Of a stretch of DNA of 64,000 nucleotides, positions 52,213-60,236 are shown piece by piece. This stretch comes from Rugamonas fusca. Its GTDB lineage: Bacteria; Pseudomonadota; Gammaproteobacteria; Burkholderiales; Burkholderiaceae_D. The stretch lies in NCBI RefSeq assembly GCF_014042365.1, contig NZ_JACEZS010000016.1:1-64000 (forward strand). Reading direction: 5' to 3'. The position numbers were made by a program, and so were the translations under genes. A model generated the notes under the pieces. That model did not search any database, was not told the origin of the DNA, and saw only the letters and a program-made list of their open reading frames with translations. Position 1 is the stretch's first letter. The number at the start of each line of letters is the position of its first letter.

Positions 52213-53136
52213 TCAGCGGGTCGCCGGGTGGGCGTGCAGCGCGCGGGCCAGCGCCGTGCCCACGCGCGCGTTGTGCTTCACCAGCGCGATGTTGGTGGCC
52301 AGGCTGCGCCCGGCCGTCAAGTCCTTGATGCGGCTGAGCAGAAAGGGCGTGACCTGCTTGCCCGTGATGCCGCGCTGGGCCGCCTCGTTCAAGGCCTGCT
52401 CCGTGATGGCGTCGATTTCCGCCTTGGGCATGGCGTCCACCGCCGGCACCGGGTTGCTGACCACCACCCCGCCTTTCAAACCCAGCTCCCACTTGGTGCG
52501 GATGAAGGCCGCCTGTTCGGCCGCCGTGTCGAGCTGGAAGTCGGCGTGGTAGCCGCTCTCGCGCGTGAAGAAGGCGGGGAAGCCGGGCTGGCCCACGCTG
52601 ACCACGGGTACGCCGTGCGTCTCCAGGTATTCCAGCGTGAGGCCGATGTCGAGGATGGACTTGACGCCCGCGCATACCACGGCCACCGAGGTGTGGGCCA
52701 GTTCCTGCAGGTCGGCCGAGATGTCGAAGCTGGTCTCGGCGCCGCGGTGCACGCCGCCGATGCCGCCCGTGACGAACACCTCGATCCCGGCCAGTTGTGC
52801 GCAGATCATGGTGGCGGCCACCGTGGTGGCGCCCAGCCTGGCCTGCGACAGCACGTAGGGCAGGTCGCGCCGGCTCACCTTCATGGCGTCGGGCGCCGTG
52901 GCCAGCTGTTCCAGCTGTTCGGGCGACAGGCCGATGCAGATCTTGCCTTCGATGATGGCGATGGTGGCCGGCACGGCGCCGCCGTCGCGGATGATCTGTT
53001 CCACTTCGCGCGCCATCTGCACGTTCTGCGGATACGGCATGCCGTGCGAGATGATGGTCGATTCCAGCGCCACGATGGCTTTGCCGGCGGCGCGGGCGGC
53101 TGCTACTTCAGGCGAAAAGGAGAGGAAGGGGTGCAT
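52213..53136 (-). CDS. psuG: Pseudouridine-5'-phosphate glycosidase
   Basis: PsuG cleaves the C-C bond of pseudouridine 5'-phosphate to uracil and ribose 5-phosphate. The 307-residue protein has the family blocks VALESTIISHGMPYPQN, GAVPATIAIIEGKI, TTVAATMICAQLAGI, FVTGGIGGVHRGAE and CAGVKSILDIGLTLEYLE. The last carries the Lys used for Schiff-base chemistry. GGAG precedes the ATG. It starts 33 bases after the kinase gene that makes its substrate. Confidence 0.95.
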   Translation of the reverse strand: MHPFLSFSPEVAAARAAGKAIVALESTIISHGMPYPQNVQMAREVEQIIRDGGAVPATIAIIEGKICIGLSPEQLEQLATAPDAMKVSRRDLPYVLSQARLGATTVAATMICAQLAGIEVFVTGGIGGVHRGAETSFDISADLQELAHTSVAVVCAGVKSILDIGLTLEYLETHGVPVVSVGQPGFPAFFTRESGYHADFQLDTAAEQAAFIRTKWELGLKGGVVVSNPVPAVDAMPKAEIDAITEQALNEAAQRGITGKQVTPFLLSRIKDLTAGRSLATNIALVKHNARVGTALARALHAHPATR

Positions 53137-53169
53137 GTTGGAGCTCCTGTCGTTGGCGTGTTGGTGGCG

Positions 53170-54321
53170 TTAGCGGATGGCCGGCGCGGCCGATGCGGGC
53201 AAGGGCGGCGCGTCCAGGTCGAAGTCGTTGATCTCGTCGAGCACGTCGGCCGCCAGCACGGGCGAGACGGTGTCCGGGCTTTCCAGCGTCATGGCGGCCA
53301 CCTTCAGGCCGCGCCGGCAGGCCAGCCCCAGGTCGTCGCTGCCCTGGTACAGCGACCAGCAGACGGCGGCCGCGAACGCGTCGCCGGCGCCCGTCACGTC
53401 CACCACCTCGACCTGGTGGGCCGGCAGCCAGGCCAGCTGGCCTGGTCCCGCCGTGGTGTGGAACACGCCCTGGCCGCCGCAGGTGACGATCACGTCGCGC
53501 GCGCCCTGGGCCTGCACTTGGCGGCAGGCGGCGGCCACGTCGTCCTCGGTGGGCAGGGCGCGCCCGACCCGGGTTTCCAGTTCGCCGCGGTTGAGGATCA
53601 GCAGCCGCAGGCCGTGCAGGTCGGCCGGCAAGCGCGCCATCTTGGGCTGCGACACCGCCACGATGATCAGCGGGACGGCGTCGTGGCGGGCGTCGGCCAG
53701 CAGCAGGGCGACGCTGTCGCGCGGCAGGTTCAGGTCGGCCACCGTCATGGCGGCGGCCGCGCGTTGCGGCTGGCGGCTGGCCAGGAACGATGGCGTGAGG
53801 CGGTCGTAGAGGGCCATGTCGGCCAGCGCCACCGTCATTTCGCCGCCCGCGTCCAGCACGGCCGTGTAGGTGCCGGTGGCGCAATCGGCCACGTGCAGGC
53901 TGGCGCGCATGTCGATGCCGGCCGCTTGCGCGTGGTCGGCCAGCGCGCGGCCGGCTGCGTCCGTGCCCAGCGCCGTCAGCAGGGCGGCCGGGATGGCGAG
54001 CCGGGTCAGGTTTTCCGCGATGTTGCGGGCCACGCCGCCGAATACTTCTTCGGCGCTGGCCGGATTGGACGTGCCCAGTTGCAGCGGCGCCAGCGTGCGC
54101 AGCTTGCGGTCCAGGTTGGCCGCGCCGATGCACACGATGGGGCGTTGGTCGGGCAGCACATAGGCCCGGCCCAGCAGCCGGCGTTCGCGGATCAGGCCGG
54201 CGATGTGGCCGGCCACGGCCGAACGCGACAGGCGCAATTCGATGGCCAGGTCTTGCTGGGAAATGAAGGGGTTGGCGCGGATCAGCTGGTATAGCTGTTC
54301 CTTTTTCGACAGTTCCGTCAC
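53170..54321 (-). CDS. psuK: Pseudouridine kinase with N-terminal winged helix
   Basis: From the GTG at 54321 the protein has 383 residues. Residues 1-55 form an HTH (KEQLYQLIRANPFISQQDLA... SRSAVAGHIAGL). The rest is a PfkB kinase with CIGAANLDRK, EEVFGGVARNIAENL and the catalytic DVTGAGDAFAAA. It phosphorylates pseudouridine for PsuG. GTG is preferred over the ATG at 54339 because GGAG stands 5 bases before the GTG, and the ATG lies inside a 40-bp palindrome that looks like an operator. The built-in HTH suggests the kinase regulates its own operon. Confidence 0.9.
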   Translation of the reverse strand: MTELSKKEQLYQLIRANPFISQQDLAIELRLSRSAVAGHIAGLIRERRLLGRAYVLPDQRPIVCIGAANLDRKLRTLAPLQLGTSNPASAEEVFGGVARNIAENLTRLAIPAALLTALGTDAAGRALADHAQAAGIDMRASLHVADCATGTYTAVLDAGGEMTVALADMALYDRLTPSFLASRQPQRAAAAMTVADLNLPRDSVALLLADARHDAVPLIIVAVSQPKMARLPADLHGLRLLILNRGELETRVGRALPTEDDVAAACRQVQAQGARDVIVTCGGQGVFHTTAGPGQLAWLPAHQVEVVDVTGAGDAFAAAVCWSLYQGSDDLGLACRRGLKVAAMTLESPDTVSPVLAADVLDEINDFDLDAPPLPASAAPAIR

Positions 54322-54329
54322 GGCCACTC

Positions 54330-54369
54330 CAATAAACATTTGTTTTCAATGCTAAACAAATGTTTATTG
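54330..54369. promoter_or_regulatory. 40-bp perfect inverted repeat upstream of psuK
   Basis: Arms CAATAAACATTTGTTT (54330-54345) and AAACAAATGTTTATTG (54354-54369) match perfectly over 16 bases around an 8-base centre. It starts 9 bases upstream of the GTG start of psuK, in an AT-rich segment. The symmetry suits a dimeric winged-helix protein. The PsuK HTH domain or the LysR protein could bind it. Confidence 0.75.
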
Positions 54370-54442
54370 CCTGTCAAATCAGCAGGCATTTAATCCCGCT
54401 TATTTATTCATTGTTCGTATAAATGGTAAAGAAAAATGGTAT

Positions 54443-54471
54443 TTGCCATACATATAACGATCAGGCATAGT
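54443..54471 (+). promoter_or_regulatory. Candidate promoter for the xapA-deo cluster
   Basis: TTGCCA at 54443-54448, a 17-base spacer and CATAGT at 54466-54471, giving a leader of about 140 bases before the xapA start. The rest of the 277-base gap shows no gene. Confidence 0.4.
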
Positions 54472-54616
54472 GTCGTTCAACCAGTTTTGATCCACAGCAT
54501 ACCCGCATCGCCAGCAGTTGTTGTAGCGGCGCCAGGCGCCCGGCCAGACTGCGCTGCGCGCGCAGGGCAACACAGCATCGCCATTCCGAACCATACCGAT
54601 AACAACGAGGATATCC

Positions 54617-55456
54617 ATGTCTAACAATTCCCCATTCCAGGCCGCCGCCATTGTCCGCGCCCGTATTCCGGCCGACTTCAAGCCGCGCATCGCGATGATC
54701 CTCGGTTCCGGCCTCGGCGTGCTGGCCGAACAGATGACGGACGCGGTGACCATCAGCTACGATGAGCTGCCCGGCTTCCCCATCAGCACCGTGCATGGCC
54801 ACGCCGGCGAACTGGTGATCGGCAACCTGGCTGGCGTGTCCGTCGTGTGCATGAAGGGCCGCGGCCACGTGTACGAAGGTTATGGCCTGGGCGTGATGAC
54901 GTCGGCCGTGCGCACCATGAAGCTGCTCGGCTGCGAAATGCTGTTCGTGACCAACGCGGCCGGTTCGCTGCGCACCGAAGTGGACGCCGGCTCGCTGGTG
55001 GCGCTGACCGACCATATCAACTTCCTGCCCGGCACGCCGATGATGGGCCCCAACGACGAACGTTTCGGCCCCCGCTTCTTCAGCATGGCCAACGCCTACG
55101 ACGCCGACCTGCGCAAGCTGCTGCAGGCCACGGCCGCCGAAAAGAGCATCACCATGCACGAAGGCGTGTACATCGCCTACGCCGGCCCGAACTTCGAGAC
55201 CCCCGCTGAAATCCGCGCCTTCAAGACGCTGGGCGCCGACGTGGTGGGCATGTCCGTGGTGCCGGAAGTGGTGTCGGCCCGCCATTGCGGCCTGAAGGTG
55301 GTGGGCGTATCCGTCATCACCAACCTGGCCGAGGGCCTGTCGCCGTTCCCGCTGTCGCACGAGCAAACGCTCAAGTACGCGGCCGTGGGCGCCAAGTCGC
55401 TGATCGAACTGATACTGGGCTTCCTGGCCAACGTGGCGAAAACGCCGCAAGCGTAA
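54617..55456 (+). CDS. xapA: Purine-nucleoside (xanthosine/guanosine/inosine) phosphorylase, XapA-like
   Basis: The 279-residue enzyme splits purine (deoxy)nucleosides with phosphate into base and (deoxy)ribose 1-phosphate. It shows the trimeric PNP-II blocks MILGSGLGVLAEQ, LPGFPISTVHGHAGELVIG, CMKGRGHVYEGYG, TNAAGSLR and the base-site segment YAGPNFETPAEIR...GMSVVPE. Similarity to E. coli XapA is strong by recall, so substrates may include xanthosine. It heads the deo cluster but is followed by a good terminator. Confidence 0.88.
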   Translation: MSNNSPFQAAAIVRARIPADFKPRIAMILGSGLGVLAEQMTDAVTISYDELPGFPISTVHGHAGELVIGNLAGVSVVCMKGRGHVYEGYGLGVMTSAVRTMKLLGCEMLFVTNAAGSLRTEVDAGSLVALTDHINFLPGTPMMGPNDERFGPRFFSMANAYDADLRKLLQATAAEKSITMHEGVYIAYAGPNFETPAEIRAFKTLGADVVGMSVVPEVVSARHCGLKVVGVSVITNLAEGLSPFPLSHEQTLKYAAVGAKSLIELILGFLANVAKTPQA

Positions 55457-55465
55457 TCCCTCTGC

Positions 55466-55495
55466 GGGGCGGCATGGTCCGCCCCTTTGCTTTTT
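55466..55495 (+). terminator. Rho-independent terminator between xapA and deoB
   Basis: GGGGCGG pairs with CCGCCCC around CATGGT, followed by TTTGCTTTTT. It begins 10 bases after the xapA stop. It would separate xapA from deoBC or cause partial read-through. Confidence 0.78.
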
Positions 55496-55553
55496 GGGCC
55501 ATCGGCCTACACTGCTTACACTGAATGCATACCTAGCCGCACCGGAGCACATC

Positions 55554-56747
55554 ATGAAACGCGCATTTATCCTCCTGCTGGATTCCTTCGGCCTCGGCGC
55601 CACGCCGGACGCCGCCAAGTACAACGATTCGGGCGCCAACACCTTTGGCCACATCGCCGCCTGGGCCGCCAGGGCCGGCGCGCCGATGAACCTGCCGACG
55701 CTGGAAAAACTGGGCCTGGCGGCCGCCGCCCACGCGGCCTGCGGGCAGTGGGCCGACGGCTTCGCCCGGCGCGACGGCTTCACGGCCGCCTACGGCGCCG
55801 CCCGTGAGCGCTCGACGGGCAAGGATACCCAGAGCGGCCACTGGGAAATCGCCGGCGTGCCGGTGGAATTCGACTGGGGCTACTTCCCCCGCACCGTGCC
55901 TTCGTTCCCGGCCGAATTGACGGCGCGCCTGCGCGAGCTGGGCAAGGTGCCCGGCTTCCTGGGCGACTGCCACGCCTCCGGCACGGAGATCATCAACAAG
56001 CACGGCGACGAGCACGTGGCCACCGGCAAACCGATCATCTACACTTCGGCCGATTCCGTGCTGCAGATCGCCGCGCACGAGGAGTCGTTCGGCCTGGAGC
56101 GCCTGTACGAACTGTGCGAACTGGCCTTCAAGCTGGTCGAGCCGTACAACATCGGCCGCGTGATCGCCCGGCCGTTCGTGGGCGCCAACGGCAAGTACAC
56201 CCGCACCACCAACCGCCATGACTACGCCGTGGCGCCGCCCGCGCCCACGCTGCTGGACCACGTGAAGGATGGCGGCGGCGAGGTGATCGCGCTGGGCAAG
56301 ATCAGCGACATCTTCGCCGCGCAAGGCGTGTCGCGCGTGGTCAAGGGCGCCGACAACATGGCCCTGTTCGACGCGCTGCTCAAGGTGGCCGACGAGGCCG
56401 GCGACGGCGCGCTCACCTTCGTCAACTTCGTCGATTTCGACCAGGCCTTCGGCCACCGCCGCGACGTGGCCGGCTATTCGAATGCGCTGCACGAGATGGA
56501 TGCGCGCCTGCCCGAATTCATGGCCAAGCTGCGCGAAGGCGACCTGGTGGTGGTGACGGCCGACCATGGCTGCGATCCCACCTGGACCGGCTCGGACCAC
56601 ACGCGCGAACACATCCCGATGATCTTCTTCGGCCCCGGCGTGCAGCCGCGCGCGCTGGGCATCTCCGAGACCTTCTCCGACATCGGCCAGACCGTGGCCC
56701 ACCACCTCGGCGTCCAACCTCTTTCGAACGGAACCAACCTGTTATGA
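55554..56747 (+). CDS. deoB: Phosphopentomutase
   Basis: DeoB converts (deoxy)ribose 1-phosphate to the 5-phosphate. From the ATG at 55554 (CGGAG upstream) it has 397 residues. It has the alkaline-phosphatase fold manganese motifs LLLDSFGLGATPDA (Asp) and TADHGCDPTWTGSDHTREH (Asp/His cluster), plus the active-site region GAARERSTGKDTQSGHWE. An upstream in-frame ATG at 55494 lacks a ribosome-binding site. The stop overlaps deoC by 4 bases (ATGA). Confidence 0.95.
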   Translation: MKRAFILLLDSFGLGATPDAAKYNDSGANTFGHIAAWAARAGAPMNLPTLEKLGLAAAAHAACGQWADGFARRDGFTAAYGAARERSTGKDTQSGHWEIAGVPVEFDWGYFPRTVPSFPAELTARLRELGKVPGFLGDCHASGTEIINKHGDEHVATGKPIIYTSADSVLQIAAHEESFGLERLYELCELAFKLVEPYNIGRVIARPFVGANGKYTRTTNRHDYAVAPPAPTLLDHVKDGGGEVIALGKISDIFAAQGVSRVVKGADNMALFDALLKVADEAGDGALTFVNFVDFDQAFGHRRDVAGYSNALHEMDARLPEFMAKLREGDLVVVTADHGCDPTWTGSDHTREHIPMIFFGPGVQPRALGISETFSDIGQTVAHHLGVQPLSNGTNLL

Positions 56748-57706
56748 GCACTACTCCCGGCTTCAAGCGCAACGAAGCGGTCCCCCTGGACCTGGGCTGG
56801 ATCAACCACATCCACATCAACAAGGCCGCCGCCGACCGCCGCGCGGCCAGCCTGGCCAACCGCCGCACGGTCAAGAAGGAATACCAGGCCGCGTGGCTGG
56901 TCAAGGCCATCGGCCTGATCGACCTGACCACGCTGTCGGGCGACGACACGCCGGGCCGCGTGGAGCGCCTGTGCCGCAAGGCGTTGCGCCCGCTGCGCGC
57001 CGACCTGGTGCAGGCCATGGGCTTGCAGGATTACCCGCTGACGACGGGCGCCGTGTGCGTCTACCACGAGATGATCAAGCCGGCCGCGCAAGTGCTGCAG
57101 GGCCGCCTGCCGATCGCCGCCGTCTCCACCGGCTTCCCGGCCGGCTTGACCAGCCTGGAGACCAAGGTGCGCGAGATCGAGCTCTCGGTGGCCGCCGGCG
57201 CCTCCGAGATCGACATCGTCATCACCCGCCAGCACGTGCTGACGGGGAACTGGCAGGCGCTGTACGACGAGATGGTGGCCTACCGCCAGGCCTGCGGCGA
57301 CGCGCACGTGAAAGCCATCCTGGCCACGGGCGAACTGGTCACGCTGGAAAACGTGGCCAAGGCCTCGTGGGTGTGCATGATGGCGGGCGCCGATTTCATC
57401 AAGACCTCCACTGGCAAGGAACCCGTGAACGCCACCATCCCCGTTTCGCTGACGATGGTGCGCGCGATCCGTGAATACCATGAGCAGACCGGCTTCAAGA
57501 TCGGCTACAAGCCGGCCGGCGGCGTGAGCACGGCCAAGGCCGCGTTGCAGTATCTGACGCTGATGAAGGAAGAACTTGGCAACGAATGGCTGGAGCCGCA
57601 CCTGTTCCGCATCGGCGCCTCCAGCCTGCTGACGGACATCGAGCGCCAGCTCGAGCACTACGTCACGGGTGCTTACTCGGCCGCCCACCGCCACGCGCAA
57701 CCTTAA
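56744..57706 (+). CDS. deoC: Deoxyribose-phosphate aldolase, long form
   Basis: DeoC cleaves deoxyribose 5-phosphate to acetaldehyde and glyceraldehyde 3-phosphate. The 320-residue protein has the Schiff-base lysine K220 in DFIKTSTGK and the second lysine K256 in GYKPAGGVST. It is about 60 residues longer than E. coli DeoC (259) and resembles the eukaryotic-type DERA length, with extra N-terminal sequence. It is coupled to deoB by a 4-base overlap and followed after 18 bases by an aldehyde dehydrogenase gene that can remove acetaldehyde. Confidence 0.93.
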   Translation: MSTTPGFKRNEAVPLDLGWINHIHINKAAADRRAASLANRRTVKKEYQAAWLVKAIGLIDLTTLSGDDTPGRVERLCRKALRPLRADLVQAMGLQDYPLTTGAVCVYHEMIKPAAQVLQGRLPIAAVSTGFPAGLTSLETKVREIELSVAAGASEIDIVITRQHVLTGNWQALYDEMVAYRQACGDAHVKAILATGELVTLENVAKASWVCMMAGADFIKTSTGKEPVNATIPVSLTMVRAIREYHEQTGFKIGYKPAGGVSTAKAALQYLTLMKEELGNEWLEPHLFRIGASSLLTDIERQLEHYVTGAYSAAHRHAQP

Positions 57707-57724
57707 GATCACAACGGATTCGTC

Positions 57725-60112
57725 ATGCCAACTATTAACGAGATTCTCAACACCATGGAATACGGCCCAGCCCCCGAGAGCACCAAGGAAGCGCAAGCCT
57801 GGCTGGAGCAGCGCGGCCGTACTTTCGGCCTGTTCATCGACAACGCGTGGAGCGAGCCCGGTGAGCTGTTCGCCTCGGCCAATCCGGCCGATGGCAGCAA
57901 GCTGGCCGACCTGACCCAGGCCACGGAAGCGGACGTGGAGCGCGCCGTGGCCGCCGCCCGCCGCGCCCAGCCGCTCTGGCAGGGCCTCGGTGGCCACGGC
58001 CGCGCGCGCGTGATGTACGCGCTGGCGCGGCTGCTGCAAAAACACGCGCGCCTGTTCGCCGTGCTCGAAACGCTGGACAACGGCAAGACCATCCGCGAAA
58101 CGCGCGACGTCGATTTGCCGCTGGCCGCGCGCCACTTCTACTACCACGCCGGCTGGGCCCAGCTGCAGGCCGAGGAATTCGCCGACTACCGCGCCGTGGG
58201 CGTGGTGGGCCAGATCGTGCCGTGGAACTTCCCGCTGCTGATGCTGGCCTGGAAGATCGCACCGGCCATGGCGGCCGGTAACACGATCGTCTTCAAGCCG
58301 GCCGAATTCACGCCGCTGACGGCCATGCTGTTCGCCGAACTGTGCGTGCAGGCTGGCGTGCCGGCCGGCGTGGTCAACATCGTCACCGGCGACGGCCGTG
58401 TGGGCGAAGCCATCGTCAGGCATCCCGGCATCGACAAGATCGCGTTCACGGGTTCGACCGAAGTGGGCCGCGCGATCCGCATCGCCACCGCCGGCAGCGG
58501 CAAGAAGCTGTCGCTGGAACTGGGCGGCAAGTCGCCGTTCATCGTGTTCGAGGACGCCGACCTGGACGCGGCCGTGGAAGGCCTGGTCGATTCGATCTGG
58601 TTCAACCAGGGGCAGGTATGCTGCGCCGGTTCGCGCCTGCTGGTGCAGGAATCGATCGAAGCCAAATTCCTGGCCAAGCTGCGCGCCCGCATGGACAAGC
58701 TGACGCTCGGTTCGCCGCTCGACAAGTCGATCGACATCGGCGCGCTGGTCGATCCCGTGCAGCGCCAGCGCATCGCCAACCTGGTGGAATCGGCCCGTGC
58801 CGAAGGCTGCACCATCTACCAGCCGGCTTGCGAACTGCCGGCCGACGGCTCGTGGTTCCCGCCCACGCTGATCACGGGCGCCTCCACCACGGCCGCCGTG
58901 GCGCAGGCTGAAATCTTCGGCCCGGTGCTGGTGGCGATGAGTTTCCGCACGCCGCCAGAAGCAGTCCAGCTGGCCAACAACACCGTGTACGGCCTCGCTT
59001 CCTGCGTGTGGACCGAGAACATCAGCCTGGCGCTGGACGTGGCGCCGCAGATCAAGGCTGGCGTGGTGTGGATCAACACCGCCAACCAGTTCGATGCGGC
59101 CTGCGGCTTTGGCGGCTACCGCGAATCGGGCTTCGGTCGCGAGGGTGGCCGCGAAGGCATGTACGAGTATTTGACGGCGCTGTCGGAAGACGCGCGCCCG
59201 GCTGCGCCGCTGGTGGAAGCGAAGGCCAAGGCAAAGGCCAACGCGCCGGCGCCGCACGACAGCCCGTTCGGCATCGACCGCACGGCCAAGCTGTACATCG
59301 GCGGCAAGCAGGCGCGCCCGGACGGCGCCTACAGCCGCGCCATCCACGGCGCCAACGGCGAATTCATCGCCGAAGTGGGCGAGGGTAACCGCAAGGACAT
59401 CCGCAACGCCGTGGAAGCGGCGCACAAGGCCGGCGGCTGGACCAAGGCCACGGCGCACAACCGCGCCCAGGTGCTGTACTACATCGCCGAGAACCTGGCC
59501 GCGCGCGGCGAGGAATTCGCGGCCCGCATCGGCGCCATGACGGGCGCCGGCAACCCCGAACGTGAAGTGCAGGCCGCCATCGAACGCCTGTTCTACTACG
59601 CCGCCTGGGCCGACAAGTACGACGGCCAGGCGCACCAGCCGCCCATGCACGGCATCACCGTCGCGCTCAATGAGCCGGTGGGCGTGATCGGCATCGTGTG
59701 CCCGAACGAGGCGCCGCTGCTGGGCTTTATTTCGCTGGTGGCGCCGGCCATCGCGCTGGGCAACCGGGTGGTGGTGGTGCCGTCGGAAGCGCACCCGCTG
59801 TCGGCCACGGACTTGTACCAGGTGTTCGATACGTCGGACTTGCCGGGTGGCGTGGTCAACATCGTCACCGGCAGCGCCGACGAACTGGCGCGCACGCTGG
59901 CCACCCACGCCGACATCGACGCCGTGTGGCGCCATGATGGCTCGGCCGAAGGCTGCGCCGAAGTGGAACGCCTGTCGGCCGGCACGCTCAAGCGCACCTG
60001 GGTGGGTGGCGCCAAAGGGCGCGACTGGTACAGCACGTCCCAGGCGGGCGGCCGCGCCGTGCTGGCGCACGCCTCCCAGGTGAAAAACATCTGGATCCCC
60101 TACGGCGTCTAA
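57725..60112 (+). CDS. Two-domain aldehyde dehydrogenase (ALDH16-like layout)
   Basis: The 795-residue protein is a fusion. The first domain (about 1-500) is a complete ALDH with E265 in LELGGKSP and catalytic C299 in NQGQVCCAGSR. After a Lys/Ala linker (about 500-515), a second ALDH-like domain (about 518-795) repeats the Rossmann half (KLYIGGKQARPDG, GVIGIVCPNEAPLLGF, GGVVNIVTGSADELA). It ends without the catalytic Glu or Cys motifs. The layout recalls ALDH16, whose second domain is inactive. Behind deoC it should oxidise acetaldehyde. Confidence 0.9.
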   Translation: MPTINEILNTMEYGPAPESTKEAQAWLEQRGRTFGLFIDNAWSEPGELFASANPADGSKLADLTQATEADVERAVAAARRAQPLWQGLGGHGRARVMYALARLLQKHARLFAVLETLDNGKTIRETRDVDLPLAARHFYYHAGWAQLQAEEFADYRAVGVVGQIVPWNFPLLMLAWKIAPAMAAGNTIVFKPAEFTPLTAMLFAELCVQAGVPAGVVNIVTGDGRVGEAIVRHPGIDKIAFTGSTEVGRAIRIATAGSGKKLSLELGGKSPFIVFEDADLDAAVEGLVDSIWFNQGQVCCAGSRLLVQESIEAKFLAKLRARMDKLTLGSPLDKSIDIGALVDPVQRQRIANLVESARAEGCTIYQPACELPADGSWFPPTLITGASTTAAVAQAEIFGPVLVAMSFRTPPEAVQLANNTVYGLASCVWTENISLALDVAPQIKAGVVWINTANQFDAACGFGGYRESGFGREGGREGMYEYLTALSEDARPAAPLVEAKAKAKANAPAPHDSPFGIDRTAKLYIGGKQARPDGAYSRAIHGANGEFIAEVGEGNRKDIRNAVEAAHKAGGWTKATAHNRAQVLYYIAENLAARGEEFAARIGAMTGAGNPEREVQAAIERLFYYAAWADKYDGQAHQPPMHGITVALNEPVGVIGIVCPNEAPLLGFISLVAPAIALGNRVVVVPSEAHPLSATDLYQVFDTSDLPGGVVNIVTGSADELARTLATHADIDAVWRHDGSAEGCAEVERLSAGTLKRTWVGGAKGRDWYSTSQAGGRAVLAHASQVKNIWIPYGV

Positions 60113-60116
60113 GCGC

Positions 60117-60206
60117 AAATTGCGGGCCGGAAAAATCGGGGACGGACCCCGGTTTTCCCGTGCGGAAAAACCGGGGTCCGTCCCCGATTTTTCCGGCCCG
60201 CAATTT
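60117..60206. repeat. REP-like palindromic repeat, copy B, between ALDH and deoA
   Basis: The longest of three copies: arms of about 42 bases (AAATTGCGGGCCGGAAAAAT... and complement) around a CGTG centre. It fills the gap between the ALDH stop and the deoA ribosome-binding site. The right arm ends in a T-run (60204-60209), so it could also act as a terminator or processing site. Confidence 0.92.
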
Positions 60207-60236
60207 TTTGTCCCCCCATTTCAAGCGGAGCATCGC

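Noticed and set aside
54337..54339. ATG at 54339 as the psuK start
   Set aside because: It lies inside the 40-bp palindrome and has no Shine-Dalgarno sequence, while a GGAG is correctly spaced before the GTG at 54321.
60117..60206. REP-like copy B considered as a simple intrinsic terminator
   Set aside because: It does end in T residues, but the same palindrome occurs twice more in different contexts without that, so a repeat family is the better description. Some termination may still occur.
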